Source: Staphylococcus lugdunensis
Lineage (GTDB): Bacteria > Bacillota > Bacilli > Staphylococcales > Staphylococcaceae
Length of the DNA: 53,427 nt
Assembly (NCBI RefSeq): GCF_002901705.1
Contig: NZ_PPPV01000012.1
Coordinates: 225,483 to 278,909 of the forward strand
Reading direction: 5' to 3'
Part shown: positions 32,101-42,834 of the stretch, in pieces
How positions within the stretch are numbered: the stretch's first letter is position 1
Layout of the letters: each line of letters starts with the position of its first letter
Notes under the pieces: generated by a model
What the model saw: the letters and a program-made list of their open reading frames with translations, nothing else
The model's database searches: none
Told to the model about the DNA's origin: nothing
Position numbers and translations under genes: made by a program

Positions 32101-33094
32101 AATTATACAACCTGGTTTATTTTCAACTATACAAGATTTAGGACGTACAGGATTTCAACATCTAGGTATTTCAAGCGCTGGTGCCATAGATCAATATAGC
32201 TATCTTATTGGACAAACATTAATCCAGCAAGATGGGCCTGCAATCGAATTTACAATTATTGGCCCTAAAATTGAATTCTCCAGCGAAAATTCATTTGTTT
32301 TAACAGGGGCTATTTTTGCAGCCAAATTAAATGGTACTGCTGTAAACCAAAATGTGGTTGTACAAGCAAATAAAGGAGATATTTTAGAAATTGGTCCTGT
32401 TCAACAAGGTGCTAGGGGGTATATATTTTTTGGTCAACCACTTGATATACCAATCGTAGCAAATAGCTATGCCACTCATACTAGAACACAAATGGGTGGT
32501 TTTTATGGACGTACATTGAAGAAAAACGATAGCATTCCTGTTGTTACAAATCAATCTTATAAACAACAATTGGGCAAAACTATTGAATTCAATGCAGTAC
32601 CAGAAGATAATATCGTTCATATCATCAAAGGACCTCAATATGATGCATTTTCTACAGAATGTCATGAACAACTAACAGCACAAGTATATGAGATATCAGA
32701 TAGTTCTGACAGAATGGGCATTCGACTTAAAGGAACGCCTATACCGCCTATAGAAAGTGCGGATATCATTTCAGAGCCCGTTGCATTAGGCAGTATTCAA
32801 GTTCCTAATGATGGTCACCCCATCATATTATTACACGATAGACAGACCGTAGGAGGTTACACTAAGATTGCTAGTGTATCCCAAGCCGATATACATAAAC
32901 TGGCTCAATTTAAACCAGGAGAAGAAATTCTATTCAAATGGATAACGATTGAACAAGCAATCAAAAATTTAAAACATTTTGAGCAAGTCTTTAGTTCAAC
33001 AATAAATGAAATAGAATCAACTCCAAAATTCGAACTCAAGCATTTACGTCCGACATCAAAAAAAATAGCTCAATTAATTAGGGAGGAACAGTAA
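32090..33094 (+). CDS. pxpC: 5-oxoprolinase subunit PxpC (KipA/AHS2)
   Basis: KipA-type protein of 334 residues, partner of PxpB and homologous to the second half of the urea-carboxylase carboxyltransferase domain. Motifs: DLGRTGFQHLGISSAGAID at the N-terminus, ARGYIFFGQPLDIP near 107, GGFYGRTL, SDRMGIRL, and LHDRQTVGGYTKIASVSQAD late in the protein. It overlaps pxpB and is two bases from the BCCP gene, so the four subunits are made together. Confidence 0.9.
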   Translation: MGIKIIQPGLFSTIQDLGRTGFQHLGISSAGAIDQYSYLIGQTLIQQDGPAIEFTIIGPKIEFSSENSFVLTGAIFAAKLNGTAVNQNVVVQANKGDILEIGPVQQGARGYIFFGQPLDIPIVANSYATHTRTQMGGFYGRTLKKNDSIPVVTNQSYKQQLGKTIEFNAVPEDNIVHIIKGPQYDAFSTECHEQLTAQVYEISDSSDRMGIRLKGTPIPPIESADIISEPVALGSIQVPNDGHPIILLHDRQTVGGYTKIASVSQADIHKLAQFKPGEEILFKWITIEQAIKNLKHFEQVFSSTINEIESTPKFELKHLRPTSKKIAQLIREEQ

Positions 33095-33096
33095 AA

Positions 33097-33540
33097 ATGA
33101 ATTTAGATAAGATAGAACAAATAATAGATTTAGTTAAAAAGAATGAAGTTAAAAAATTTAAATATAAAGATTTTGAACATGAAATAGAATTAGATTTTAC
33201 AGAAGATATTTCACCCGTAAGTGCTAATAAAAATGATATACAAACAACTTCTACAAATCATAGCGATTCAAATAAACAAGACGAAGCAAATCCTAAAGAA
33301 GAAACGCAACAAATCAAAGCTTCAATGGTAGGTACATTCTTTTTGCAAGATAGTAAAGAATTAACTCAACCAGTTGTACAAGTGGGTGATAAAATTCAAG
33401 AAGGAGACATTGTAGGTTATATTGAAGCGATGAAAGTGATGAACGAGGTTACAAGTGATGTATCAGGAGAAATTGTTGAAATTTTAGTTGATCACGGTAC
33501 AAATGTGGAATATGACCAAGCATTGATACAAATAAAATAA
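33097..33540 (+). CDS. Biotin carboxyl carrier protein (AccB-like, pxp-linked)
   Basis: A 147-residue BCCP: an N-terminal helical segment, a linker rich in Ser, Asn, Thr and Lys (about 40-72), and a lipoyl/biotinyl domain with the EAMKVMNE motif, biotinylated Lys113. It resembles AccB of acetyl-CoA carboxylase in layout, but it lies in the pxp operon between pxpC and a biotin carboxylase and not next to accA/accD. Its expected job is to carry carboxybiotin to the PxpB/PxpC pair. It could alternatively supply acetyl-CoA carboxylase; no other copy is visible in this window to compare. Confidence 0.88.
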   Translation: MNLDKIEQIIDLVKKNEVKKFKYKDFEHEIELDFTEDISPVSANKNDIQTTSTNHSDSNKQDEANPKEETQQIKASMVGTFFLQDSKELTQPVVQVGDKIQEGDIVGYIEAMKVMNEVTSDVSGEIVEILVDHGTNVEYDQALIQIK

Positions 33541-33552
33541 GGGGGGCTAGCT

Positions 33553-34914
33553 ATGTATCGTTGTTTAATTGCAAATAGAGGAGAAATCGCTGTGCGTATC
33601 ATTCGTGCTTGTCGCGAATTAGGAATAGAAACCGTAGCGATATATGCTAAAGGTGATGAAGCTAGTCTTCATGTAAGCTTAGCTGACCAGGCAATTTGTA
33701 TTGGTGAAGCAAATCCACTTGATAGTTATTTAAATATCGAACGTATTATCGGTGCTGCAGAATTATCCGGGGCTAATGCAATTCACCCAGGTTATGGCTT
33801 CTTATCAGAAAGCACAACATTTGCTGAAAAAGTTGAAGAAAACGACATTCATTTTATTGGTCCAAATAAAAAAACTATGGAGTTAATGGGAGATAAGATA
33901 ATCGCTCGACAAACAGTTGATGCTGCTGGCGTACCTGTAATTCCGGGATCGAAAGACGCAGTTAACAATGTATCAGAAATTGAAAAGTTAGCTGAAGATA
34001 TCGGATATCCTGTTGTTTTAAAGGCTGCTAGTGGCGGTGGTGGTAAAGGAATTAGAATTGTTAAAGATCCAGCTGATTTAGAAAAGTCTTTAAAAGAAGC
34101 TCAAAGTGAAGGACAAAAGTATTTCAACGATAGCCGTGTATATGTAGAGGCCTTTATACCTGTAGCAAAACATGTTGAAGTTCAAGTCATTGGTGATGGC
34201 AAAGATAATTATGTACATTTAGGAGAAAGAGACTGCTCAGTTCAACGAAAAAATCAAAAGCTAATAGAAGAGTCACCATGTGCGGCACTTACTGAAGAAC
34301 GCCGAGAAAAAATTTGTAATGATGCTGTTAAAGTAGCTAGAGCCTCAAAATATAGAAGTGCAGGTACAATCGAATTCTTAGTTACTGAAGATGCGCATTA
34401 TTTTATTGAAATGAATGCGCGAATTCAAGTTGAACATACCGTCACAGAAATGAGAACTGATCGTGATTTATTAACTGCACAATTATACTTGTTAATGCAT
34501 GATAAGTTACCATTTGCACAACAAGACATCACATTTAATGGTCATGTCATTGAAGCGCGCATCAATGCTGAAAATCCTGAGAAAAAATTTCAACCATGTC
34601 CTGGCGTAGTGAAACGTTTACATCTACCACAAGGATTTAATGTCAGAGTAGATTCACTACTTTATTCGGGTTATCAAGTTTCACCTTACTATGATTCTCT
34701 AGTAGCAAAGGTCATCGTTAAATCAGAAAACAGAGCGAGCGCCATCAATAAACTCAAAGTAACTTTGGATGAAATGGTCATTGATGGATTTACAACGACA
34801 GCTGATTTCTTATATGCTGTCCTTAGCTACCCATTATATGCTGATGGCGATGCAAGTGAAGTAGATATTAAATTCTTAGAAAAACATCAAATCGTAAAAG
34901 GGGTGACTTTGTAA
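33553..34914 (+). CDS. Biotin carboxylase (AccC-like, pxp-linked)
   Basis: ATP-grasp enzyme that carboxylates biotin on BCCP using bicarbonate. Its 453 residues match AccC. It has the glycine-rich lid [14 protein letters not shown] (157-170), catalytic/Mg ligands in [10 protein letters not shown] (286-295), and [11 protein letters not shown] near 225-236. It lies 12 bases after the BCCP gene with AAGGGGGG upstream, and overlaps pxpA by one base. It appears fully active. The operon context suggests a dedicated carboxylase and not the fatty-acid enzyme. Confidence 0.9.
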   Translation: MYRCLIANRGEIAVRIIRACRELGIETVAIYAKGDEASLHVSLADQAICIGEANPLDSYLNIERIIGAAELSGANAIHPGYGFLSESTTFAEKVEENDIHFIGPNKKTMELMGDKIIARQTVDAAGVPVIPGSKDAVNNVSEIEKLAEDIGYPVVLKAASGGGGKGIRIVKDPADLEKSLKEAQSEGQKYFNDSRVYVEAFIPVAKHVEVQVIGDGKDNYVHLGERDCSVQRKNQKLIEESPCAALTEERREKICNDAVKVARASKYRSAGTIEFLVTEDAHYFIEMNARIQVEHTVTEMRTDRDLLTAQLYLLMHDKLPFAQQDITFNGHVIEARINAENPEKKFQPCPGVVKRLHLPQGFNVRVDSLLYSGYQVSPYYDSLVAKVIVKSENRASAINKLKVTLDEMVIDGFTTTADFLYAVLSYPLYADGDASEVDIKFLEKHQIVKGVTL

Positions 34915-35669
34915 TGGTAACCGTCGATTTAAATTGTGATCTAGGTGAAGCCTATGGAAATTATTCATTTGGTAATGACGAAGCAATTATTCCGCTCATT
35001 ACCTCAGCTAATATCGCTTGTGGTTTTCATGCTGGAGATGAAAATGTACTTAATGAAACCGTTAAATTAGCAGTTAAACACCAAATTAAGATAGGTGCAC
35101 ATCCTGGATTTCCAGATTTGAAAGGGTTTGGAAGACGTAAAATGGCGCTCTCTTATCAAGAAATTTATAATGCAATTATTTATCAACTCGGTGCTTTGAA
35201 TGGATTTTGTAAATTATATAATACTAAAATTCATCATGTAAAACCGCATGGTGCCCTTTACAATATGGGGGCTATTGATAGTACAGTTGCTCAAGCTATA
35301 GCGCAAGCTGTATATGATTTTGATTCAGAACTCATTTTAGTTGGTTTAGCTAATACATTACTGATTTCTGAAGCAGAAAAAATTGGTTTACACGCAGCTT
35401 CTGAAGTTTTTGCTGATCGCCGATACGAGAATAATGGTCAATTGGTCAATCGTCGTGAAAATGATGCGGTGATAACTGATACTGACGAAGCATTACAACA
35501 AGTCATAAAAATGGTTAAAGAAAATAAAGTGACCTCAAGAGATGGAAAAGATATTACGTTACAGGCAGATACGATTTGTGTGCACGGCGATAGTGCACAT
35601 GCACTAGATTTTGTATCTCAAATAAGAAAGACATTAATGAAAGAAGGCATTGATATTCAATCATTATAG
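34914..35669 (+). CDS. pxpA: 5-oxoprolinase subunit PxpA (LamB/YcsF)
   Basis: LamB/YcsF-family TIM-barrel hydrolase of 251 residues, the ring-opening subunit of prokaryotic 5-oxoprolinase. Signature segments are [12 protein letters not shown] at the N-terminus, [14 protein letters not shown] (about 30-43), [20 protein letters not shown] and CVHGDSAHA near the C-terminus. The conserved Asp and His residues of the family are all present. The start overlaps the biotin carboxylase stop. It is followed 12 bases later by the NRAMP-like transporter. Confidence 0.92.
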   Translation: MVTVDLNCDLGEAYGNYSFGNDEAIIPLITSANIACGFHAGDENVLNETVKLAVKHQIKIGAHPGFPDLKGFGRRKMALSYQEIYNAIIYQLGALNGFCKLYNTKIHHVKPHGALYNMGAIDSTVAQAIAQAVYDFDSELILVGLANTLLISEAEKIGLHAASEVFADRRYENNGQLVNRRENDAVITDTDEALQQVIKMVKENKVTSRDGKDITLQADTICVHGDSAHALDFVSQIRKTLMKEGIDIQSL

Positions 35670-35681
35670 GGGGTAAATTAT

Positions 35682-36914
35682 ATGGGAGAAAAACTAAATA
35701 AAAAGGAAAAAGATTTTACTTTTACTAAAGGTCACAGGCGCTTACTTTATGGATCAGTTTTCTTAATGGCTACGTCTGCCATAGGTCCAGCCTTTTTAAC
35801 TCAAACAGCAGTATTCACAGCAGAGTTTTATGCAAGCTTTGCCTTTGCAATATTGATTTCTATTCTCATCGATATAGGTGCACAAATCAATATTTGGCGA
35901 GTATTAGTAGTTACTGGATTACGTGGTCAAGAGGTGTCTAATAAAGTTTTACCTGGTTTAGGTACAATCGTGTCAATATTAATAGCTTTTGGCGGTTTAG
36001 CCTTCAACATTGGTAATATCGCTGGGGCTGGACTTGGTTTAAATGCAATGTTTGGCTTAGATATCAAATGGGGTGCCGCAATTACTGCAGTTTTCTCAAT
36101 TTTAATTTTTGTTAGCAGAAGTGGTCAAAAAATCATGGATGTCGTATCAATGATACTTGGTGTCGTTATGATTGTTGTAGTTGCTTGGGTTATGGTAGTA
36201 TCTAATCCACCTTATGGCGATGCAGTAGTACATATGGTTACGCCTGAACATCCACTTAAATTGATTTTACCAATTATAACTTTAGTTGGCGGTACAGTAG
36301 GCGGCTATATTACCTTTGCTGGTGCACATAGAATTTTAGATTCAGGCATGAAGGGTAAAGAATATTTACCATTTGTTAACCGTTCTGCAATAGCTGGTAT
36401 TTTAACAACAGGCGTCATGAGAACATTGCTATTTCTAGCTGTATTAGGTGTTGTTATTACAGGTGTGACTTTAAGCGCAGACAATCCACCAGCTTCTGTA
36501 TTTGAACATGCTCTAGGACCTATTGGTAAAAATATATTCGGTGTTGTCATTTTTGCAGCTGCTATGTCATCAGTTATCGGTTCTGCATATACAAGTGCAA
36601 CATTCTTAAAAACACTTCATAAATCACTGTTTAATAAAAATAATTTGATTGTCATAACATTTATAGTAATATCTACACTGATTTTCTTATTTATCGGCAA
36701 ACCAGTTAGCTTACTTATTATTGCTGGAGCTATCAATGGTTGGATTTTGCCAATTACTTTAGGTGCCATACTTATCGCAAGCAAAAAGAAATCGGTTGTA
36801 GGAGACTATAAACACCCAACTTGGATGTTGTTATTTGGTATAGTTGCAGTTATTGTGACAATTGTAACAGCTATCTTTTCACTTCAAGACTTAGCTGCAC
36901 TATGGCATAGTTAA
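35682..36914 (+). CDS. NRAMP-fold transporter without metal ligands (YcsG-like)
   Basis: Integral membrane protein of 410 residues with about 11 hydrophobic segments and the NRAMP/SLC11 pattern. The TM1 motif begins with the conserved GPAFL (35-39), but the metal-binding DPGN is replaced by TAEF (46-49). In TM6 the Met-Pro-His segment is replaced by TFAGAHRILD (211-220). It therefore should not carry Mn or Fe as classical MntH does. Its place at the end of the pxp operon (ycsG sits beside ycsF in B. subtilis) suggests an organic substrate or product, which is inference. Confidence 0.82.
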   Translation: MGEKLNKKEKDFTFTKGHRRLLYGSVFLMATSAIGPAFLTQTAVFTAEFYASFAFAILISILIDIGAQINIWRVLVVTGLRGQEVSNKVLPGLGTIVSILIAFGGLAFNIGNIAGAGLGLNAMFGLDIKWGAAITAVFSILIFVSRSGQKIMDVVSMILGVVMIVVVAWVMVVSNPPYGDAVVHMVTPEHPLKLILPIITLVGGTVGGYITFAGAHRILDSGMKGKEYLPFVNRSAIAGILTTGVMRTLLFLAVLGVVITGVTLSADNPPASVFEHALGPIGKNIFGVVIFAAAMSSVIGSAYTSATFLKTLHKSLFNKNNLIVITFIVISTLIFLFIGKPVSLLIIAGAINGWILPITLGAILIASKKKSVVGDYKHPTWMLLFGIVAVIVTIVTAIFSLQDLAALWHS

Positions 36915-36927
36915 CAATGAGCTTAAT

Positions 36928-36965
36928 AAAAAAAGATTCTCTATTTAATAGAGAGTCTTTTTTAT
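36928..36965 (+). terminator. Intrinsic terminator after the pxp operon
   Basis: A-rich arm ending GATTCTCTAT and its complement ATAGAGAGTC (one G-T pair) with a short loop, followed by six T. It is nearly symmetrical but no minus-strand gene faces it. Confidence 0.88.
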
Positions 36966-37059
36966 TATGTATTATAATAAACTTTATTCTTGTGTATCGT
37001 GGTAAAGGCTAAAATATGATAGAATAACATTTGCTAAGAAATATAAATGAGGTGGATTT

Positions 37060-37746
37060 ATGATTGGCATTATAGGTGCTATGGAAGAAGAAATTACAAT
37101 TTTAAAAGAAAAATTAATAAATACACAATATCATACGATTGCTCATGTTGAATTTTATCAAGGAAAATTAAATGACGTCGATGTTGTACTTACACGAAGT
37201 GGCATTGGTAAAGTCAATGCAGCTATTTCTACTACGCTGCTCATTCAACAATTTAAACCTGAAATGATAATTAATACCGGTTCAGCAGGCGCTCTAGATG
37301 AAGACTTATCAATAGGTGATGTTGTAGTAAGTGACAGCGTTATTTATCATGACGTAGATGCAACAGCTTTTGGCTATCAGTATGGTCAAGTACCACAAAT
37401 GCCACTCCATTTTGAAGCTGATAAACATTTACTAGATAATGTGTTAGTTGTTTTAAAAGCACAGTCTTTAAATGCAAAAGTTGGACTTATTGTTAGTGGT
37501 GATAGCTTTATCGGAAGCACAGACCAACGCCTTTTGATTAAAGAAAGATTTCCGCAAGCGTTAGCAGTTGAAATGGAAGCCACTGCCATAGCACAAACAT
37601 GCCATCAGTTTAAACAACCATTTATTATCACACGAGCAATCTCAGATTTGGCAAACGGCAACGCCGATATCACATTTGAACAATTTATTGAACAAGCTGC
37701 CGTGTCTTCTAGTAAAACAGTTGAACGTTTAATTAAACAAATATAA
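37060..37746 (+). CDS. mtnN: 5'-methylthioadenosine/S-adenosylhomocysteine nucleosidase
   Basis: Cleaves adenine from MTA and SAH, recycling the products of SAM use and supplying the AI-2 precursor pathway. The 228 residues show IGAMEEE at the N-terminus, [16 protein letters not shown], the purine-binding AVEMEATA (about 168-175) and RAISDLANG with the catalytic Asp. The ATG is behind TGAGGTGG. It is first of a run of genes through yqeM with tiny gaps, although a terminator lies just before it. Confidence 0.95.
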   Translation: MIGIIGAMEEEITILKEKLINTQYHTIAHVEFYQGKLNDVDVVLTRSGIGKVNAAISTTLLIQQFKPEMIINTGSAGALDEDLSIGDVVVSDSVIYHDVDATAFGYQYGQVPQMPLHFEADKHLLDNVLVVLKAQSLNAKVGLIVSGDSFIGSTDQRLLIKERFPQALAVEMEATAIAQTCHQFKQPFIITRAISDLANGNADITFEQFIEQAAVSSSKTVERLIKQI

Positions 37747-37768
37747 ATATAATTTAAAGGTGAAAATT

Positions 37769-38296
37769 ATGGGTATTATAAAAAAATATTTTATGCCGAA
37801 TTCATATGTGAAATCGGTATTTGAAATTGATATAGATAAACTTGCAAAATCCGGAGTTAAAGGTATTATTACAGATTTAGATAATACACTAGTAGGCTGG
37901 GATGTAAAAACACCTACTATAGAAATCAAAGAGTGGTTTAGAAAAGCAAGTGAAGCTGGAATTACAATCACTATTGTTTCAAACAACAATGAGCAACGTG
38001 TTGCTAGTTTTTCAAAAGATTTAGATGTTGATTTTATTTTTAAAGCTCGTAAACCAATGGGTAAAGCATTTAAAAAGGCATTAAAGTATATGAATATACA
38101 AGCCGAAGAAGCTGTAGTTGTCGGCGATCAAATGTTGACTGATGTCTTTGGTGGCAATCGCAATGGTTTGTATACAATCATGGTAGTTCCAGTTAAACGA
38201 ACAGATGGATTTATAACTAAATTTAATAGAATTATCGAAAGACGACTCTTAAACCACTTCAAAAATAAGGGCTATATCTCATGGGAGGAAAATTGA
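37769..38296 (+). CDS. yqeG: HAD-superfamily (IIIA) phosphatase YqeG
   Basis: HAD hydrolase of 175 residues; substrate not known. Motif I is TDLDNTL (about 34-40), motif II VSNNNE, and the acidic motif III/IV VGDQMLTDVFGGN. I choose ATG 37769 because AAAGGTG sits just upstream; an in-frame GTG at 37760 lies inside that site. The stop is followed directly by the yqeH start. It is the usual first gene of the yqeG-yqeH-aroE-yhbY-nadD cluster. Confidence 0.9.
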   Translation: MGIIKKYFMPNSYVKSVFEIDIDKLAKSGVKGIITDLDNTLVGWDVKTPTIEIKEWFRKASEAGITITIVSNNNEQRVASFSKDLDVDFIFKARKPMGKAFKKALKYMNIQAEEAVVVGDQMLTDVFGGNRNGLYTIMVVPVKRTDGFITKFNRIIERRLLNHFKNKGYISWEEN

Positions 38297-39397
38297 TTGA
38301 CTGAGACTTTAAAATGTATTGGTTGCGGTGCACCATTGCAATCCGAAAATAAAAACGCGCCTGGTTATGTACCAGAACACAATTTATTTCGCGAAGATGT
38401 AATTTGTCGACGATGCTTTAGATTGAAAAACTATAATGAAGTACAAGATGTAGGAATGAATAGTGAAGATTTTTTAAATTTATTAAATGGTCTATCTAAT
38501 CGCTCGGGTATCATTGTTAATGTTGTAGATATTTTTGATTTTGAGGGGTCTTTTATTAATGCCTTAAAACGCATTGTAGGTAATAAAAAAATCATACTCG
38601 TTGCTAATAAATTAGACTTATTGCCGAAACAAATTAATCATCGTCGTATGAAAGAATGGTTAAAACGCTCAGCAAAAAAATATGGTTTAGAAGCTGAAGA
38701 AGTTGTGCTAATTTCTGCTGAAAAAGGGTGGGGAATTGAAGACTTATTAACAGCTATTAATCAAAACCGTGACCATGATGATGTTTATATTGTAGGTACG
38801 ACAAATGTGGGTAAATCGACACTAATTAATAAATTAATTGAGTTAAGTGTTGGTGAAAAGGATGTTGTTACAACTTCTAGGTTCCCAGGCACAACATTAG
38901 ATATGATTGATATTCCATTAGATGAAACATCATTTATGTATGATACACCTGGCATTATTCAAGAACATCAAATGACACATTTAGTTACTGAAAAAGAATT
39001 GAAAACGATTATACCCAAAAAAGAAATTAAACAACGTGTATACCAATTAAATGAATCACAAACATTATTTTTAGGGGGACTCGCTCGAATTGATTATGTT
39101 TCAGGTGGAAAAAGACCACTCATTTGCTTCTTTTCAAATGATTTAAATATACACCGCACTAAAACAGTAAAAGCCAATGAGTTATGGAAAAACCAATTAG
39201 GTGATTTACTCACACCCCCAAATAATGTTTCAAATTTCAATCTGAAAGATATAAAGGCTGTGCGCTTAGAAACAGGAAAAGAAAAACGAGACATTATGAT
39301 ATCTGGGTTAGGTTTTATTACGATTGATTCAGGTGCCAAAATCATTGTCAGAGTACCCAAAAACGTCGATGTAGTGTTAAGAAATTCAATTTTATAA
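38297..39397 (+). CDS. yqeH: Circularly permuted ribosome-biogenesis GTPase YqeH
   Basis: GTPase needed for 30S subunit assembly. The 366 residues begin with a zinc finger (Cys7, Cys10, Cys37, Cys40). The G motifs come in permuted order: NKLD (G4) near 104, SAEKG (G5), then GTTNVGKST (G1) near 167, and DTPG (G3). A C-terminal RNA-binding region follows. It starts with TTG immediately after the yqeG stop, with GGGAGGAAAA upstream; the TTG start is unusual but well supported. Confidence 0.94.
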   Translation: MTETLKCIGCGAPLQSENKNAPGYVPEHNLFREDVICRRCFRLKNYNEVQDVGMNSEDFLNLLNGLSNRSGIIVNVVDIFDFEGSFINALKRIVGNKKIILVANKLDLLPKQINHRRMKEWLKRSAKKYGLEAEEVVLISAEKGWGIEDLLTAINQNRDHDDVYIVGTTNVGKSTLINKLIELSVGEKDVVTTSRFPGTTLDMIDIPLDETSFMYDTPGIIQEHQMTHLVTEKELKTIIPKKEIKQRVYQLNESQTLFLGGLARIDYVSGGKRPLICFFSNDLNIHRTKTVKANELWKNQLGDLLTPPNNVSNFNLKDIKAVRLETGKEKRDIMISGLGFITIDSGAKIIVRVPKNVDVVLRNSIL

Positions 39398-39409
39398 GGT
39401 GTGATATTT

Positions 39410-40225
39410 ATGAAATTTGCAGTTATCGGAGATCCGATTTCACATTCTTTATCGCCATTAATGCATAATGCTAACTTTAAAGCCCTTAATATGAGACATA
39501 CGTATGAAGCTATTCATGTTCCAAGAGAACACTTTCATCATATTAAAGACATTATAGCCGAAAAGGAAATTGATGGTTTTAACGTGACAATACCTCACAA
39601 AGAAGCCATCATTCCATACTTAGATGTTATAGATGATACTGCTAAAAACATAGGAGCAGTGAATACCATTGCAATAAAACAAGGTAAATGGATTGGCTAC
39701 AATACAGATGGTATAGGTTATGTAACTGGGTTAAAGCATATTTATCCTGATATTGAGCATGCCTACATATTGATACTAGGTGCTGGAGGTGCCAGTAAAG
39801 GCATTGCCCATGAACTTATAAAATACGTTGAACCTAAAATAACGGTAGCCAATCGGACAGCTAAACGTTTTGATTCATGGACTTTAGACGTAAATAAAAT
39901 TTCGTTGGAAACCGCTGAACGACATTTAAATCAATTTGATATTATAATTAATACAACGCCTGTAGGTATGTCTCAAAGTAAAGCATCAGTTGTATCACTT
40001 TCAAATTTATCACCACAAACTTTAGTAAGTGACATTGTATATATACCTGCAAAAACACCATTTTTAGACCAAGCTGAACAAAATGGTAATCCGATATATA
40101 ATGGCTTAGATATGTTTATATTACAAGGAGCAGCAAGTTTTAATATATGGACTGGCCAAACTGCAAACATAAATACAATGAAGCAAACAGTAATTAATAA
40201 ACTAAAAGGAGCATCCTCATGTTAA
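39410..40225 (+). CDS. aroE: Shikimate dehydrogenase (NADP+)
   Basis: Reduces 3-dehydroshikimate to shikimate in aromatic amino-acid synthesis. The start is ATG 39410 ([13 protein letters not shown]) behind AAGGTGTG, giving 271 residues. Substrate-binding SHSLSP is at 11-16, catalytic Lys in NVTIPHKE (about 60-67), NADP-binding GAGGASKG near 127-134, and NRTAKRF for the phosphate. Its last codons overlap yhbY by seven bases. Confidence 0.96.
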   Translation: MKFAVIGDPISHSLSPLMHNANFKALNMRHTYEAIHVPREHFHHIKDIIAEKEIDGFNVTIPHKEAIIPYLDVIDDTAKNIGAVNTIAIKQGKWIGYNTDGIGYVTGLKHIYPDIEHAYILILGAGGASKGIAHELIKYVEPKITVANRTAKRFDSWTLDVNKISLETAERHLNQFDIIINTTPVGMSQSKASVVSLSNLSPQTLVSDIVYIPAKTPFLDQAEQNGNPIYNGLDMFILQGAASFNIWTGQTANINTMKQTVINKLKGASSC

Positions 40226-40509
40226 CTGGTAAACAAAAAAGATATTTAAGAAGTTTAGCACATAATACGGATCCAACATTTCAAATTGGCAAATCTGGAA
40301 TAAATGAAAACATGTGTAACCAAATTAGCGATACATTAGAAAAAAGAGAACTTGTAAAAATTCATATTTTACAAAATAACTTTGATGATAAAAATGATTT
40401 AGCAATACAATTAGCTAGTTCAACTAAAAGCGAAGTCGTTCAAATAATCGGGTCAATGATTGTGTTATATAAAGAATCAGAAGAAAATAAGCACATCAAT
40501 TTACCTTAA
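40219..40509 (+). CDS. yhbY: CRM-domain ribosome assembly RNA-binding protein YhbY (YqeI)
   Basis: A 96-residue protein consisting of one CRM domain: [14 protein letters not shown] at the N-terminus and the loop GKSGINEN (about 24-31). The family binds pre-50S particles and helps large-subunit assembly. The start lies inside the aroE end behind AAAGGAG. nadD begins at the very next base after its stop. Confidence 0.93.
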   Translation: MLTGKQKRYLRSLAHNTDPTFQIGKSGINENMCNQISDTLEKRELVKIHILQNNFDDKNDLAIQLASSTKSEVVQIIGSMIVLYKESEENKHINLP

Positions 40510-41656
<1,147 letters not shown>

Positions 41657-42010
41657 ATGAGCTCAGAACAATTGTTAACAATGACTGTCAAAGCGACAGA
41701 AAATAAGAAAGCTGAAGATATTGTTTCTCTAGATTTGAAGGGAATCAGTGATATGACTGACTATTTTGTTGTGTGTCACGGTAACAATGAACGACAAGTT
41801 CAATCCATTGCAAGAGCTGTTAAAGAAATGGCTCAAGAACAAGGTCTTAACTTAAAACGTATAGAGGGTTATGAAAGTGCACGCTGGATTTTAATAGATT
41901 TAGTCAATGTCGTTGTTCATGTATTCCATAAAGACGAAAGAAGCTATTATAATATTGAGAAACTATATCAAGATGCGCCAATAGAATCATATGGTCAGGC
42001 TGTATATTAA
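41657..42010 (+). CDS. rsfS: Ribosomal silencing factor RsfS
   Basis: Binds ribosomal protein uL14 on the 50S subunit and blocks joining with 30S in poor conditions. It has 117 residues with the family core DMTDYFVVCHGNNERQVQSI, the segment RIEGYESARWILIDLVNVVVHVF, and ERSYYNIEKLY. It abuts yqeK and yqeM with no gap; the binding site AAAGGATGA is within yqeK. Confidence 0.95.
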   Translation: MSSEQLLTMTVKATENKKAEDIVSLDLKGISDMTDYFVVCHGNNERQVQSIARAVKEMAQEQGLNLKRIEGYESARWILIDLVNVVVHVFHKDERSYYNIEKLYQDAPIESYGQAVY

Positions 42011-42736
42011 ATGATGCAATATCAAGACATGAGTAATTTTTATGATTTATTTACTCAAGACCAACCATATGACTTGTGGTTCGATATTGTTCAACAACTA
42101 TCTGTAAGTTTACCTTCAAATCCCAAAATACTTGATATCGGTTGTGGTACTGGGACTTTAACATCAATGCTAACAAATATTGGTGAAGTTACAGGTATGG
42201 ATTTAAGCGTGGACATGTTAGCAATTGCAACACAAAAATCTAATCAAGTTCAATGGCTTGAAGGTGATATGACTGATTTTGATTTAAATCTTTCATTTGA
42301 TTTAATAACAATATTTTGTGATTCATTAAATTATTTACCTGAAACGAATGATGTTACACAAACTTTTGCTAATATTTTCAATCATCTTTCCGATGATGGT
42401 ATATTTATTTTTGATGTACATACACCATACAAAATGGAAACATTATTTAATAATCAGAATTATATAGAAGAACAAAATGATACTTTTCTAGCATGGCAAG
42501 CCTTCCGTGGAGAAGTACCATTAAGTGTTTATCATGAAATGACTTTCTTTAAGCTTAATAATCATAAAAATTATCAACGCTTTGACGAATCACATTATCA
42601 AAGAACTTTCGATGAAACACAGTATCGACTAATGTTGAAGCAAGCAGGTTTCAATCATATCAAAACTTTTACTGATTTTAATATGAATGAGCATTCAGAT
42701 AACGGACTCAGATTGTTTTTTATCGTTCAAAAGTAA
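42011..42736 (+). CDS. SAM-dependent methyltransferase (YqeM-like)
   Basis: Class I methyltransferase of 241 residues with SAM motif I LDIGCGTGTLTS (about 41-52), MDLSVDML, and the GDMTDF acidic loop. The substrate is unknown. In Bacillales it always follows rsfS, which has led to suggestions of a ribosome or tRNA role, but nothing here proves that. It starts with two ATG codons right after the rsfS stop; the second may be the true one. No ribosome binding site of its own is seen. Confidence 0.85.
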   Translation: MMQYQDMSNFYDLFTQDQPYDLWFDIVQQLSVSLPSNPKILDIGCGTGTLTSMLTNIGEVTGMDLSVDMLAIATQKSNQVQWLEGDMTDFDLNLSFDLITIFCDSLNYLPETNDVTQTFANIFNHLSDDGIFIFDVHTPYKMETLFNNQNYIEEQNDTFLAWQAFRGEVPLSVYHEMTFFKLNNHKNYQRFDESHYQRTFDETQYRLMLKQAGFNHIKTFTDFNMNEHSDNGLRLFFIVQK

Positions 42737-42787
42737 TTTTTATAGCATAAGTAGTAAATATTAAGAATTTAAATAACAAACTCAAGT

Positions 42788-42834
42788 AAACTCACGCTTT
42801 CTATCGTTTATATCTTTAGAGAGGTGAGTTTTTT
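42788..42834 (+). terminator. Terminator-like hairpin overlapping the comEA start
   Basis: AAACTCAC (42788-42795) pairs with GTGAGTTT (42824-42831), followed by T to 42834. The right arm contains the comEA ribosome binding site (GAGGTGAG) and the T-tract runs into its TTG start, so the structure both ends the yqeG-yqeM transcript and can hide comEA translation. Confidence 0.7.
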
